NCBI RefSeq assembly: GCF_001280005.1
Contig: NZ_LGDW01000107.1
Coordinates: forward strand, 23,236 to 87,235
Reading direction: 5' to 3'
DNA length: 64,000 nucleotides
From: Streptomyces sp. NRRL WC-3618
GTDB taxonomy: Bacteria > Actinomycetota > Actinomycetes > Streptomycetales > Streptomycetaceae
Positions 33,960 through 42,046 of this stretch are shown here, in pieces. The position numbers were made by a program, and so were the translations under genes. The first letter of the stretch is position 1, and every line of letters begins with the position of its first letter. The notes under the pieces are model-generated. The model ran no database searches and was not told where the DNA came from. It was given only the letters and a program-made list of their open reading frames with translations.

Positions 33960-35297
33960 TCAGAAGTCCCACCCGTCGTCCTCGGCCTCGTCCCTGACGG
34001 GCTCCGGGGACGCGAACGACTCGCCGACCATGCCCGCGGTGAGCGTCGTCCCGTCGTTCGGGTCGATCAGGATGAACGAGCCGGTGCGCCGCGAGTCGGC
34101 GTACGAGTCGAGCGGCAGCGGCTCGGCGGTGCGGATCTTCACGCGGCCGATGTCGTTGGCGACGAGCTGTCCCGGGTGCGGGTGCAGGGACAGGTCGTCG
34201 AGGGTGAGCCGGGACGGGATGTCCTTGACGATCGCCTTGACCGTGCGGGTGCCGTGCTTGAGGAGCACCCGGTGGCCGACCGTCAGCGGCGCGTCGGCGA
34301 CATGGCACACGGTCGCCTCGACGTCCTGCGTGGTCGGCGGCGCGTCCTTGCTGGGCACGATCAGGTCGCCGCGCGAGATGTCGATGTCGTCCTCCAGAAG
34401 GACGGTTACCGACTGCGTCGTCCAGGCGACGTCGACCGGCTTGCCGAGCAGGTCGATACCGGCGATCTTCGACGCGTGGCCCGACGGCAGGACCGTCACC
34501 GACTCGCCGACGCGGAAGGAACCGGCGGCGATCTGGCCCGCGTAACCCCGGTAGTCGGGGTGCTCGGCGGTCTGCGGCCGGATCACGTACTGCACGGGAA
34601 GCCGGGCGTGGCAGTGGCTCAGGTCGTGGGCGACCGGGACCGTCTCCAGGTGCTCCAGGAAGGTCGGCCCGCCGTACCAGTCCATGTGCGCGGACGGGTC
34701 CACCACGTTGTCGCCGGCCAGCGCCGAGATCGGGATCGCGGTGATCTCCGGGACGCCCAGCTCCAGCGCGTACGCCGTGAACTCCTCGGCGATCGCGGCG
34801 AACACCGACTCCTGGTAGTCGACGAGGTCCATCTTGTTGACCGCGAGGACCACGTGCGGGACGCGCAGCAGCGCCGCGAGGGCCGCGTGCCGGCGGGTCT
34901 GCTCGACGACGCCGTTGCGGGCGTCGATCAGGATCACCGTCAGCTCGGCCGTGGAGGCACCCGTCACCATGTTGCGGGTGTACTGCACGTGTCCGGGCGT
35001 GTCGGCGAGGATGAACCGGCGCTTCGGGGTGGCGAAGTAGCGGTATGCCACGTCGATGGTGATGCCCTGCTCGCGCTCGGCACGCAGGCCGTCCGTGAGC
35101 AGCGCGAGGTCGGGAGTGTCCTGGCCGCGGCTGGCCGAGGCGCGCTCCACGGCCTCGAGCTGGTCGGTGAGGATCGACTTGGAGTCGTGCAGCAGCCGGC
35201 CCACGAGGGTGGACTTGCCGTCGTCGACGGAACCGGCGGTGGCGAACCGCAGGAGCGTGGTCTCGGAGAGTTCCGGGAGTTCCGTGGTGGTGCTCAT
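33960..35297 (-). CDS. cysN: Sulfate adenylyltransferase subunit 1 (GTPase)
   Basis: The 445-residue protein is the GTP-driven subunit of ATP sulfurylase, which with CysD makes adenosine 5'-phosphosulfate (APS) from sulfate and ATP. G motifs are present: GSVDDGKST (22-30), DTPGH (99-103) and NKMD (154-157), with the EF-Tu-like RNMVTGAS between. The length shows CysN alone, not the CysN-CysC fusion found in some bacteria, consistent with a separate cysC. ATG lies two bases after the cysD stop. Confidence 0.95.
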   Translation of the reverse strand: MSTTTELPELSETTLLRFATAGSVDDGKSTLVGRLLHDSKSILTDQLEAVERASASRGQDTPDLALLTDGLRAEREQGITIDVAYRYFATPKRRFILADTPGHVQYTRNMVTGASTAELTVILIDARNGVVEQTRRHAALAALLRVPHVVLAVNKMDLVDYQESVFAAIAEEFTAYALELGVPEITAIPISALAGDNVVDPSAHMDWYGGPTFLEHLETVPVAHDLSHCHARLPVQYVIRPQTAEHPDYRGYAGQIAAGSFRVGESVTVLPSGHASKIAGIDLLGKPVDVAWTTQSVTVLLEDDIDISRGDLIVPSKDAPPTTQDVEATVCHVADAPLTVGHRVLLKHGTRTVKAIVKDIPSRLTLDDLSLHPHPGQLVANDIGRVKIRTAEPLPLDSYADSRRTGSFILIDPNDGTTLTAGMVGESFASPEPVRDEAEDDGWDF

Positions 35298-35299
35298 GG

Positions 35300-36241
35300 C
35301 TAGAAGTACCCCTCGCGCTTGCGGTCTTCCATCGCGGCCTCGGACATCTTGTCGTCGGCGCGGGTGGCGCCCCGCTCGGTGAGCCGGGAGGCGGCGATCT
35401 CGGCGATGACGTCGTCCAGCGTCACCGCGTCGGAGTCGACGGCACCGGTGCAGGACATGTCACCGACGGTGCGGTAGCGGACCTGCCGCTTCTCGACACT
35501 CTCGTCGGCCTTCGGGCCGCCCCACTCGCCGGCCGTCAGCCACATCCCGGCCCGCTGGAACACCTCACGCTCGTGCGCGAAGTAGATGTCGGGCAGCTCG
35601 ATGCCCTCGCGGGCGATGTACTGCCAGACGTCCAGCTCGGTCCAGTTGGAGAGCGGGAAGACCCGGACGTGCTCGCCGGGCGCGTGCCGCCCGTTGTAGA
35701 GGTTCCACAGTTCCGGGCGCTGCCGGCGCGGGTCCCACTGCGAGAACTCGTCCCGGAGGGAGAACACCCGTTCCTTCGCGCGGGCCTTCTCCTCGTCGCG
35801 TCGGCCACCGCCGAACACGGCGTCGAACTTCTCGGCCTGGATCTTCTCCGTCAGCGGCAGCGTCTGGAGCGGGTTGCGGGTCCCGTCCGGACGCTCCTTG
35901 AGCACACCACGGTCGATGTAGTCCTGCACGGAGGCGACATGCAGCCGCAGCCCGTGCCGTGCCACGGCGCGGTCGCGGTACTCCAGCACCTCGGGGAAGT
36001 TGTGCCCGGTGTCGACGTGCAGCAGCGTGAAGGGGATCGCGGCCGGCGCGAACGCCTTGAGCGCCAGATGCAGCATGACGATCGAGTCCTTGCCGCCGGA
36101 GAACAGGATCACCGGCCGCTCGAACTCACCCGCCACCTCACGGAAGATGTGCACGGCCTCTGACTCGAGGGCGTCCAGGTGTGAGAGGGCGTACGGGACG
36201 TTCGTGTCGCCCCCGTGCACCTTGGCAACGGTCGTCGTCAT
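35300..36241 (-). CDS. cysD: Sulfate adenylyltransferase subunit 2
   Basis: The 313-residue catalytic subunit of ATP sulfurylase starts at ATG 36241, which overlaps the cysC stop (ATGA). The PP-loop SGGKDSIVMLHLA (about 48-60) binds ATP pyrophosphate. Other conserved stretches are LLHVDTGHNFPEVLEYRD and FGGGRRDEEKARAKER, and the C-terminus ends DRKREGYF as in most CysD proteins. Upstream in-frame codons beyond 36241 are the overlapping cysC region and are not used. Confidence 0.95.
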   Translation of the reverse strand: MTTTVAKVHGGDTNVPYALSHLDALESEAVHIFREVAGEFERPVILFSGGKDSIVMLHLALKAFAPAAIPFTLLHVDTGHNFPEVLEYRDRAVARHGLRLHVASVQDYIDRGVLKERPDGTRNPLQTLPLTEKIQAEKFDAVFGGGRRDEEKARAKERVFSLRDEFSQWDPRRQRPELWNLYNGRHAPGEHVRVFPLSNWTELDVWQYIAREGIELPDIYFAHEREVFQRAGMWLTAGEWGGPKADESVEKRQVRYRTVGDMSCTGAVDSDAVTLDDVIAEIAASRLTERGATRADDKMSEAAMEDRKREGYF

Positions 36242-36774
36242 GCCAGTCCCCTCTCGGTGAGCAGCGCGTGGACAGCCGCCGCGGACTCCTGGACGGTCTG
36301 GTCCTGCGACTCGATGCGCAGATCCGGTGTCTCGGGTGCCTCGTACGGGTCGTCGACCCCGGTGAGCCCGGTCAGCTCGCCCGCGGCCTGCTTGGCGTAC
36401 AGACCCTTCACGTCGCGTACGGAGCACACCTCGACCGGGGTCGCCACATGCACCTCGACGTAGGCGGCACCGCTCTCCTGGTGACGCTTGCGCACGGCCT
36501 CGCGGCTGTCCGCGTACGGCGCGATCACCGGGACCAGCGTCTTGACGCCGTTACGGGTGAGCAGTTCGGCGAGGAAGCCGATGCGCTGCACGTTCGTGTG
36601 CCGGTCCTCGCGGCTGAAGCCGAGGCCCGCCGAGATGAACTCACGGATCTCGTCGCCGTCCAGCACCTCGACGAGGTGGCCCTCCTCGCGCAGCCGGCCG
36701 GCCAGTTCGTACGCGATGGTGGTCTTGCCGGCGCTCGGCAGACCCGTGAGCCATACGGTGGCTCCGGTCGTCAC
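36238..36774 (-). CDS. cysC: Adenylylsulfate (APS) kinase
   Basis: The 178-residue kinase starts at GTG 36774 with aggaga six bases upstream. An ATG at 36843 overlapping the cysH stop would add 23 low-complexity residues without a good site and is the alternative. The P-loop is GLPSAGKTT (11-19); APS-binding segments are VLDGDEIREFISAGLGFSRE and DRHTNVQRIGFLAELL, with VKGLYAKQAAGE near the C-terminus. It phosphorylates APS to PAPS. Because CysH here looks like an APS reductase, PAPS may serve sulfotransferases rather than being the only route to sulfite. Confidence 0.93.
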   Translation of the reverse strand: MTTGATVWLTGLPSAGKTTIAYELAGRLREEGHLVEVLDGDEIREFISAGLGFSREDRHTNVQRIGFLAELLTRNGVKTLVPVIAPYADSREAVRKRHQESGAAYVEVHVATPVEVCSVRDVKGLYAKQAAGELTGLTGVDDPYEAPETPDLRIESQDQTVQESAAAVHALLTERGLA

Positions 36775-36842
36775 TGGTATCTCCTGGTCCTCGGGGGTCG
36801 CGGTCGCGGTCTGGGGCTGAGGTTCGGTCTCGGTCCGGGTCA

Positions 36843-37553
36843 TCAGCCGTGCAGCCCGCACTCGGTCTTGCCGCGGCCCGCCCAGCGGCCGGCGCGCGCG
36901 TCCTCGCCCTCCAGCACCCGGCGGGTGCAGGGCGCGCAGCCGACGGACGCGTAGCCGTCCATCAGCAACGGGTTGGTCAGGACGCCGTGTTCGGCGACGT
37001 ACGCGTCCACGTCGTCCTGCGTCCAGCGGGCGATCGGGGAGACCTTGACCTTCTGCCGCTTCTCGTCCCAGCCGACGACCGGGATGTTCGCCCGGGTCGG
37101 GGAATCGTCGCGGCGCAGGCCCGTCGCCCAGGCCGCGTACCCCGTAAGGCCACGCTCCAGGGGCTCGACCTTGCGCAGCTTGCAGCACAGGTCGGGGTCG
37201 CGGTCGTGCAGCTTCGGCCCGTACTCGGCGTCCTCCTCGGCGACGGTCTGACGCGGGGTGAGCGTGATGACGTTGACGTCCATCACCGCCTCCACCGCGT
37301 CTCGCGTTCCGATCGTCTCGGGAAAGTGATATCCGGTGTCGAGAAACACCACGTCAACGCCGGGCATCGCGCGGGAGGCGAGGTGGGCGACCACCGCGTC
37401 CTCCATGGAGGAGGTCACGCAGAAGCGCTCGCCGAAGGTGTCGGCGGCCCACTGGAGGATCTCCAGCGCGGAGGCGTCCTCCAGGTCACGTCCCGCCTGC
37501 TCGGCGAGTGCCTTCAGTTCGTCGGTCGTACGGTCTTCCTGAACCGCGGTCAT
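36843..37553 (-). CDS. cysH: Assimilatory APS (adenylylsulfate) reductase
   Basis: The 236-residue enzyme starts at ATG 37553 (MTAVQEDRTTDELKALAEQA), with ggagggg upstream and a 4-base overlap with the zinc-ribbon gene. Conserved parts include VVFLDTGYHFPETIGTRDAV and KTECGLHG with the catalytic Cys. It also has the CC...CxxC pairs (DPDLCCKLRKVEP and GCAPCTRRV) that bind a 4Fe-4S cluster in APS-type reductases and are absent from PAPS-specific CysH. It reduces APS to sulfite with thioredoxin. Confidence 0.93.
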   Translation of the reverse strand: MTAVQEDRTTDELKALAEQAGRDLEDASALEILQWAADTFGERFCVTSSMEDAVVAHLASRAMPGVDVVFLDTGYHFPETIGTRDAVEAVMDVNVITLTPRQTVAEEDAEYGPKLHDRDPDLCCKLRKVEPLERGLTGYAAWATGLRRDDSPTRANIPVVGWDEKRQKVKVSPIARWTQDDVDAYVAEHGVLTNPLLMDGYASVGCAPCTRRVLEGEDARAGRWAGRGKTECGLHG

Positions 37554-37729
37554 ATCTCGTCCCCTCCGGTTTCCCGGTGCTGAAGTCCGCGGGCGAGCAG
37601 CCCGAGGAACTTCAACTGGAAGGCTCGATTGCAGGCTCCGCATTCCCAGGCGCCGTGGCCTTCTTCGTTCGGCCGAAGATCCTCGTCGCCGCAGTAGGGG
37701 CAGTAGAAGGGCGCCGCGCGCTCGCTCAT
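37550..37729 (-). CDS. Small zinc-ribbon protein of the sulfur operon
   Basis: The 59-residue protein starts at ATG 37729, overlapping the sulfite reductase stop by four bases (ATGA), and ends overlapping the cysH start by four. Two CxxC pairs (FYCPYCGDEDL and WECGACNRAFQ) make a zinc-ribbon or rubredoxin-like knuckle. I recall an equivalent small gene at this place in S. coelicolor (SCO6101). Function is unknown; coupling between reductase genes suggests a role in electron delivery or in assembly of CysH or Sir. Confidence 0.85.
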   Translation of the reverse strand: MSERAAPFYCPYCGDEDLRPNEEGHGAWECGACNRAFQLKFLGLLARGLQHRETGGDEI

Positions 37730-39420
37730 GAGAGGGACTCCTCGCCGGCCCGCGTGGCCCACGTGGCGAACCGCTCGCCGTCCTCGCGCTCCGCCTGGAA
37801 GTTCTTCAGCACCCGCTCGACGTAGTCCGGCAGCTCGTCCGAAGTCACCTTCAGACCACGGACCTTGCGGCCGAAACCGGCCTCCAGACCGAGGGCGCCG
37901 CCCAGGTGGACCTGGAAGCCCTCGACCTGCTCGCCCGCGTCGTTCAGGACGAGCTGGCCTTTGAGACCGATGTCCGCGACCTGGATACGGGCGCAGGCGT
38001 TCGGGCAGCCGTTGATGTTGATGGTGATCGGCTCGTCGAACTCCGGGATACGGCGCTCCAGTTCGTCGATCAGGGAGGCGCCGCGCGCCTTCGTCTCGAC
38101 GATCGCGAGCTTGCAGTACTCGATGCCGGTGCAGGCCATCGTGCCGCGCCGGAAGGGGGACGGCTTGACGATCAGGTCGAGCGCTGCCAGGCCCTCGACG
38201 AGCGAGTCGACCTGCCCCTCCTCCACGTCGAGCACGATCATCTTCTGCTCGACGGTGGTGCTGAGGCGGCCCGAGCCGTGCGCCTCGGCCAGCTCGGCGA
38301 TCTTCGTGAGGATCGTGCCGTCCACACGGCCGACGCGCGGAGCGAAACCGACGTAGAAGCGGCCGTCCTTCTGGCGGTGGACGCCGACGTGGTCGCGCCA
38401 GCGCTCGACGGGCTGGGCCGGGGCCGGGCCGTCGATCATCTTTCGCTTGAGGTAGTCGTCCTCGAGGACCTGGCGGAACTTCTCCACGCCCCAGTCGGCG
38501 AGCAGGAACTTCAGGCGGGCGCGGGTGCGCAGCCGCCGGTAGCCGTGGTCGCGGAAGATCGAGATGACGCCCTCGTAGACGTCCGGGACCTCGTCCAGCG
38601 GGACCCAGGCGCCCAGCCGCTGGCCGATCTTCGGGTTGGTGGACAGACCGCCGCCGACCCAGACGTCGAAACCGGGGCCGTGCTCGGGGTGCTCCACGCC
38701 GACGAACGCGACGTCGTTGATCTCGTGCGCCACATCGAGCAGCGGCGAGCCGGAGATCGCCGACTTGAACTTGCGGGGCAGGTTCGAGAAGTCCTTGTTG
38801 CCGATGATCCGGCGCTGGATCACCTCGATGGCGGGCGTGCCGTCGATGATCTCGTCCTCGGCGATGCCGGCGACCGGCGAACCGAGGATGACGCGGGGCG
38901 TGTCACCGCAGGCCTCGGTGGTGGACAGGCCGACCGCTTCGAGGCGGTTCCAGATCTCCGGGACGTCCTCGATCCGGATCCAGTGGTACTGGACGTTCTG
39001 CCGGTCCGTGAGGTCGGCCGTGCCGCGCGCGAACTCCTGCGAGATCTCGCCGATGACCCGCAGCTGCTGGGTGGTGAGCCGGCCGCCGTCGATCCGGACG
39101 CGCAGCATGAAGTACTTGTCGTCCAGCTCCTCCGGCTCGAGGATCGCGGTCTTGCCGCCGTCGATGCCGGGCTTGCGCTGCGTGTAGAGGCCCCACCAGC
39201 GCATTCGGCCGCGCAGATCGTTGGGGTCGATCGAGTCGAAGCCCCGCTTGGAGTAGATCGTCTCAATGCGTGTCCGCACATTGAGACCGTCGTCGTCCTT
39301 CTTGAACTGCTCGTTCCCGTTGAGCGGGGTGAAGTGTCCCGCGGCCCACTGACCCTCACCACGGTGACGGCTCACCTTGCGGCGGGGCGCGGCGGCAGGG
39401 TTCTGCGGGGTGGCGGCCAT
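37726..39420 (-). CDS. sir: Ferredoxin-dependent sulfite reductase (nitrite/sulfite reductase family)
   Basis: The 564-residue enzyme reduces sulfite to sulfide with six electrons at a coupled siroheme/4Fe-4S centre. ATG 39420 is preceded by gaagga. Two half-repeats are visible: LTDRQNVQYHWIRIEDVPEI in the first and MACTGIEYCKLAIVETK plus NINGCPNACARIQVADIGLK in the second. The four Cys of the last two motifs ligate the cluster and siroheme. RMRWWGLYTQRKPG and ACGDTPR hold the Tyr and Cys that are crosslinked in the mycobacterial SirA. It heads the operon, with a leader-peptide ORF 125 bp upstream. Confidence 0.95.
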   Translation of the reverse strand: MAATPQNPAAAPRRKVSRHRGEGQWAAGHFTPLNGNEQFKKDDDGLNVRTRIETIYSKRGFDSIDPNDLRGRMRWWGLYTQRKPGIDGGKTAILEPEELDDKYFMLRVRIDGGRLTTQQLRVIGEISQEFARGTADLTDRQNVQYHWIRIEDVPEIWNRLEAVGLSTTEACGDTPRVILGSPVAGIAEDEIIDGTPAIEVIQRRIIGNKDFSNLPRKFKSAISGSPLLDVAHEINDVAFVGVEHPEHGPGFDVWVGGGLSTNPKIGQRLGAWVPLDEVPDVYEGVISIFRDHGYRRLRTRARLKFLLADWGVEKFRQVLEDDYLKRKMIDGPAPAQPVERWRDHVGVHRQKDGRFYVGFAPRVGRVDGTILTKIAELAEAHGSGRLSTTVEQKMIVLDVEEGQVDSLVEGLAALDLIVKPSPFRRGTMACTGIEYCKLAIVETKARGASLIDELERRIPEFDEPITININGCPNACARIQVADIGLKGQLVLNDAGEQVEGFQVHLGGALGLEAGFGRKVRGLKVTSDELPDYVERVLKNFQAEREDGERFATWATRAGEESLS

Positions 39421-39544
39421 GTTTTTTGGTCCTTCGGGACAGGCGGAAAGCGGCTCTTACCCGCGCATAAGGGCGCAGGTCAGGCTGGCGCGGCTCTGCG
39501 CAGGCTGAGGCAAAGGGGGAGGGGGCGGCGGTGCTGAAGGCTGG

Positions 39545-39628
39545 TCAGCTCGCCGGACAGATGGCGCTGGACATGCGGCCGAGGTCGACGTGCCGCCGAC
39601 TCACCAAGGCAATCCCAGTTCCAGACAT
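39545..39628 (-). CDS. 27-residue leader peptide of the sulfur operon
   Basis: A short ORF starts at ATG 39628 and stops at TGA 39547-39545: MSGTGIALVSRRHVDLGRMS then SAICPAS. The RRHVDLGR...C pattern is the one I know from the small family of actinobacterial putative leader peptides found ahead of sulfur-assimilation genes. It ends 125 bp before the sulfite reductase ATG. There is no Shine-Dalgarno, which suggests a leaderless or very short 5' end. A single late Cys codon could make translation sensitive to cysteinyl-tRNA supply and thereby control downstream expression. Mechanism is inference. Confidence 0.8.
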   Translation of the reverse strand: MSGTGIALVSRRHVDLGRMSSAICPAS

Positions 39629-39650
39629 GACGGAAGCGTGTCACGGCAAT

Positions 39651-39665
39651 CTGGACACAGTCCAG
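39651..39665. promoter_or_regulatory. Perfect dyad upstream of the sulfur-operon leader
   Basis: CTGGAC-aca-GTCCAG is a perfect 6-3-6 palindrome 22 bases upstream of the leader-peptide ATG, where the promoter of a leaderless or short-leader transcript should lie. A second, looser TGTCC...GGACA pair is just outside it. It is a good candidate operator for a sulfur-status regulator. Confidence 0.55.
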
Positions 39666-39684
39666 CATTGTCCGTCATGTGGAC

Positions 39685-39713
39685 ACCCTTGTCTCGTTCA
39701 GTGAGACAAGGGT
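39685..39713 (-). terminator. Hairpin terminator between GNAT gene and sulfur operon
   Basis: ACCCTTGTCTC, a 7-base loop, and GAGACAAGGGT form a perfect 11-bp stem. It lies 22 bp past the GNAT stop and ahead of the sulfur-operon promoter region, so it should insulate the operon from read-through. Confidence 0.7.
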
Positions 39714-39734
39714 GGTGTCGGTCACATGGCGGGC

Positions 39735-40310
39735 TCACGACAGGTCGAACGCCCCCGGCCAGGGCCCGGGAGCGGCGACCTTCCGCTCCTCCTCGACCTT
39801 GGTGTCGAAAAGCACGAAGCCGCGCCGCAGGTAATTGTCCATCGCGTGCTCGCCGTCCTTGCTGCACGTGTGCAGCCAGACCCGCTTCGTCGGCGCCAGC
39901 CCGGGCCACCGGTCCCCGAGGTCCCAGGCGCGGGCGGCCCCGTACGACAGCAGCTGCCCACCGATCCGACGGCCCCGGAAGGCGGGCATCAGCCCGAAAT
40001 AGGCGATCTCCACGAGACCGTCGTCCTGAGGGTCCAACTCCACGTAGCCCGCCGGGGTGCCGCGTTCGTACGCGACCCAAGTCTCCACGCCCGGGCGCTC
40101 CAGGTACTCCTGCCAGCGGGCGTACGTCCAGACCAGCCGGTCGGTCCAGTGGATGTCGCCGCCGACGGAGGCGTAGAGAAAGCGGCTGAACTCGGGGGAG
40201 GAGACTTCGGCGCGGACGATTCTCACGTCCCCCTCGGGGGCCTCCGCGGGGAGCAGATCGGTCGGTGCGGTCTGTTCCAGGGACCAGGTGGTCACGGCGA
40301 TGTTGCTCAT
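39735..40310 (-). CDS. GNAT-family N-acetyltransferase
   Basis: The 191-residue protein starts at MSNIAVTTWSLEQTAPTDLL. Acetyl-CoA-binding motif A is YFGLMPAFRGRRIGGQLLSY, preceded by AGYVELDPQDDGLVEIA; the C-terminal part is VWLHTCSKDGEHAMDNYLRR followed by GFVLFDTKVEEE. The last helix and DNYLRRGF are typical of N-acetyltransferases acting on amines of small molecules or proteins. Substrate unknown. It ends upstream of the sulfur operon but a hairpin separates them. Confidence 0.88.
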   Translation of the reverse strand: MSNIAVTTWSLEQTAPTDLLPAEAPEGDVRIVRAEVSSPEFSRFLYASVGGDIHWTDRLVWTYARWQEYLERPGVETWVAYERGTPAGYVELDPQDDGLVEIAYFGLMPAFRGRRIGGQLLSYGAARAWDLGDRWPGLAPTKRVWLHTCSKDGEHAMDNYLRRGFVLFDTKVEEERKVAAPGPWPGAFDLS

Positions 40311-40336
40311 GGCTGTCAGGGAATCATGATTTGTCT

Positions 40337-40430
40337 CGCCGCGGGTCCGGTGGGGGCTGGTCGCGCCCACGAGGCGGTAGCCGCAGATTCAGCACAGCCC
40401 AGCGCCCCTTTCGGGGGGCGCTGTCGCGCC
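40337..40430 (+). repeat. Dispersed streptomycete intergenic repeat, copy C (long form)
   Basis: The left end (gccgcgggtccggtgggggc, then tggtcgcgc) is identical to copy B at 43629. The middle carries an extra stretch (cacgaggcggtagccgcag) before the shared right end with its gcgcccc...ggggcgct hairpin. It fills the gap between the GNAT and secreted-protein genes. Confidence 0.75.
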
Positions 40431-40450
40431 CCCCGATTCGACAGCGCCGC

Positions 40451-41857
40451 TTATCTCAGCGAGCCGGTGATCTGCGACAGCGGTACGGCGTACAGGACGC
40501 GTTCTGGGACCGGCGTCCCGCGCCAGCCGGAGCGCTTGTCCGCCGCCCATTCCGTCAGTGACCAGACCTCGCCGGTGCCCTCCCAGTAGGAGAGGGACTC
40601 GGAATGTTCGGCCCAGCAGCGGCGGGAGGCGTCGTCCGAGCCACAGCGAGCGGCCTTGGCGCCGTCGGCGTCCAGTCGCCAGAGGGTGCCGTGCCGGTCC
40701 TTGGCGCCGGGGGCGTGACCGACGTACCAGTCCGCCTTCTCCTCGCCCGGCGACCGGTAGGACAGCACGCCCTGGATGGCGGTGGCCTTCGTCGAATAGG
40801 CCTCGACGGCGTTCACGCGGCCGAAGACGTCGGCGTCGAGAAGGCCGGAACGGTCGCCCGCGCGGCTGAACGAGTAGCGCCACAGGCGGCTGTGCTGATC
40901 GGCGCCGGCCCGGAACCACTCGCTGGCGACCAGGCTGTCGGGCGTCGAACTGCGGTCCAGGGAGAGCGAGCCGAAACAGGGGCGGCGGTCGTCGGCCGCC
41001 GGGTCGCACGTGCCACCGGCCAGGCTGTACGAGGCGACGGCGGGCATCACGTACCCGTAGCCGTGCGCCGACCAGCCGCCGGGTACCCGGCCGACCGCCG
41101 GGCTGTCGACCGAGGCGCGCTGGATGCGGTTCATGTCGTAGACGTACAGGGACTTGCCGCCGGTGTCTTTGGCCGAGGCAGTGACCAGCAGCTTGTCCTG
41201 GTACCAGACCATGCCGGAGATCGGGGACTCCAGCTTGCGGTAGTCCGAGCCGTCCTCGGTCGGGACGACCAGCAGCACCCAGCGGTACGTCATGCTGCTC
41301 AGGTCGTTCGCGTCGATGACGGCGATCCGTGCCAGCCCCCGGGAGACCTCGGGTTCGCCCGGCTTCGCGTCGTTGTGCGTCCAGCCGGAGAGGATCACCC
41401 GGTTGGCACCCCAGCGGCCGTCCTCGTCCGCGTCACCGGAGGTGGTGACGGACTGCGGCAGCCAGCGCTGACTGGCCGAATCGGCGTAGTCCCAGCAGTA
41501 CGCGCGGGTGGCCTTCGGAGCGACAGGCAACGCCCCGGTCTCCGTGGGGGCGCACTCGGCCCCGGTGCGCATCGTGCGGTTGGCGTGTTCCAGGACGGTG
41601 CTCACACCCACCGTGCCACCCATGGATGTGGCCAGCCGGTCCAGCGAACTCTTCGCCGCCAGATGCTCCTTGAGCTGAAAATTCCTCAGCTCGGCAGTGG
41701 ACGTCACGGACTTCAGGGGCCCCGGGTTGTCGCTGCTCACGGCATGGGAGGCGCTGACGATGGTGGCCGCGGCGGTCAGGGCGAGGGCGGTGCCGGCGAG
41801 AACGCCGCGCAGCGCTCTGCCCCTCTTCTGCCTGCGGTGTCTGCCGCGATGTTTCAT
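40451..41857 (-). CDS. Large secreted protein, possibly beta-propeller
   Basis: The 468-residue protein has a strongly basic N-terminus (MKHRGRHRRQKRGRALRG), a hydrophobic core and a likely cleavage near residue 40 (IVSASHA). The mature part has repeated WG/YxW strands (RWGANRVILSGWTHNDA, SPISGMVWYQDKLLVTASAK, KSLYVYDMNRIQ, LWRYSFSRAGDRSG, GTLWRLDADG), suggesting a six- or seven-bladed propeller. Six or more Cys could form disulfides. I do not recognise a named family and see no catalytic motif. It is flanked by unrelated genes. Confidence 0.8.
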   Translation of the reverse strand: MKHRGRHRRQKRGRALRGVLAGTALALTAAATIVSASHAVSSDNPGPLKSVTSTAELRNFQLKEHLAAKSSLDRLATSMGGTVGVSTVLEHANRTMRTGAECAPTETGALPVAPKATRAYCWDYADSASQRWLPQSVTTSGDADEDGRWGANRVILSGWTHNDAKPGEPEVSRGLARIAVIDANDLSSMTYRWVLLVVPTEDGSDYRKLESPISGMVWYQDKLLVTASAKDTGGKSLYVYDMNRIQRASVDSPAVGRVPGGWSAHGYGYVMPAVASYSLAGGTCDPAADDRRPCFGSLSLDRSSTPDSLVASEWFRAGADQHSRLWRYSFSRAGDRSGLLDADVFGRVNAVEAYSTKATAIQGVLSYRSPGEEKADWYVGHAPGAKDRHGTLWRLDADGAKAARCGSDDASRRCWAEHSESLSYWEGTGEVWSLTEWAADKRSGWRGTPVPERVLYAVPLSQITGSLR

Positions 41858-42046
41858 TCATCCTCCCGAGGCAGGCCAACTGCGGCTCACGATCCGTGCG
41901 TTGAACCGGGGTCGCAGTGTGGGGGGCCGTGGGAAGGATGGTACGTCAGGGGGCACCGGGCCTGGACGAATACTCCGGAATACGTGCGCCTGTGTTGCCC
42001 ACGGCGGCCGTTCGGGTGCGTTTCTCACACCGGTGTCACCGCCGGG

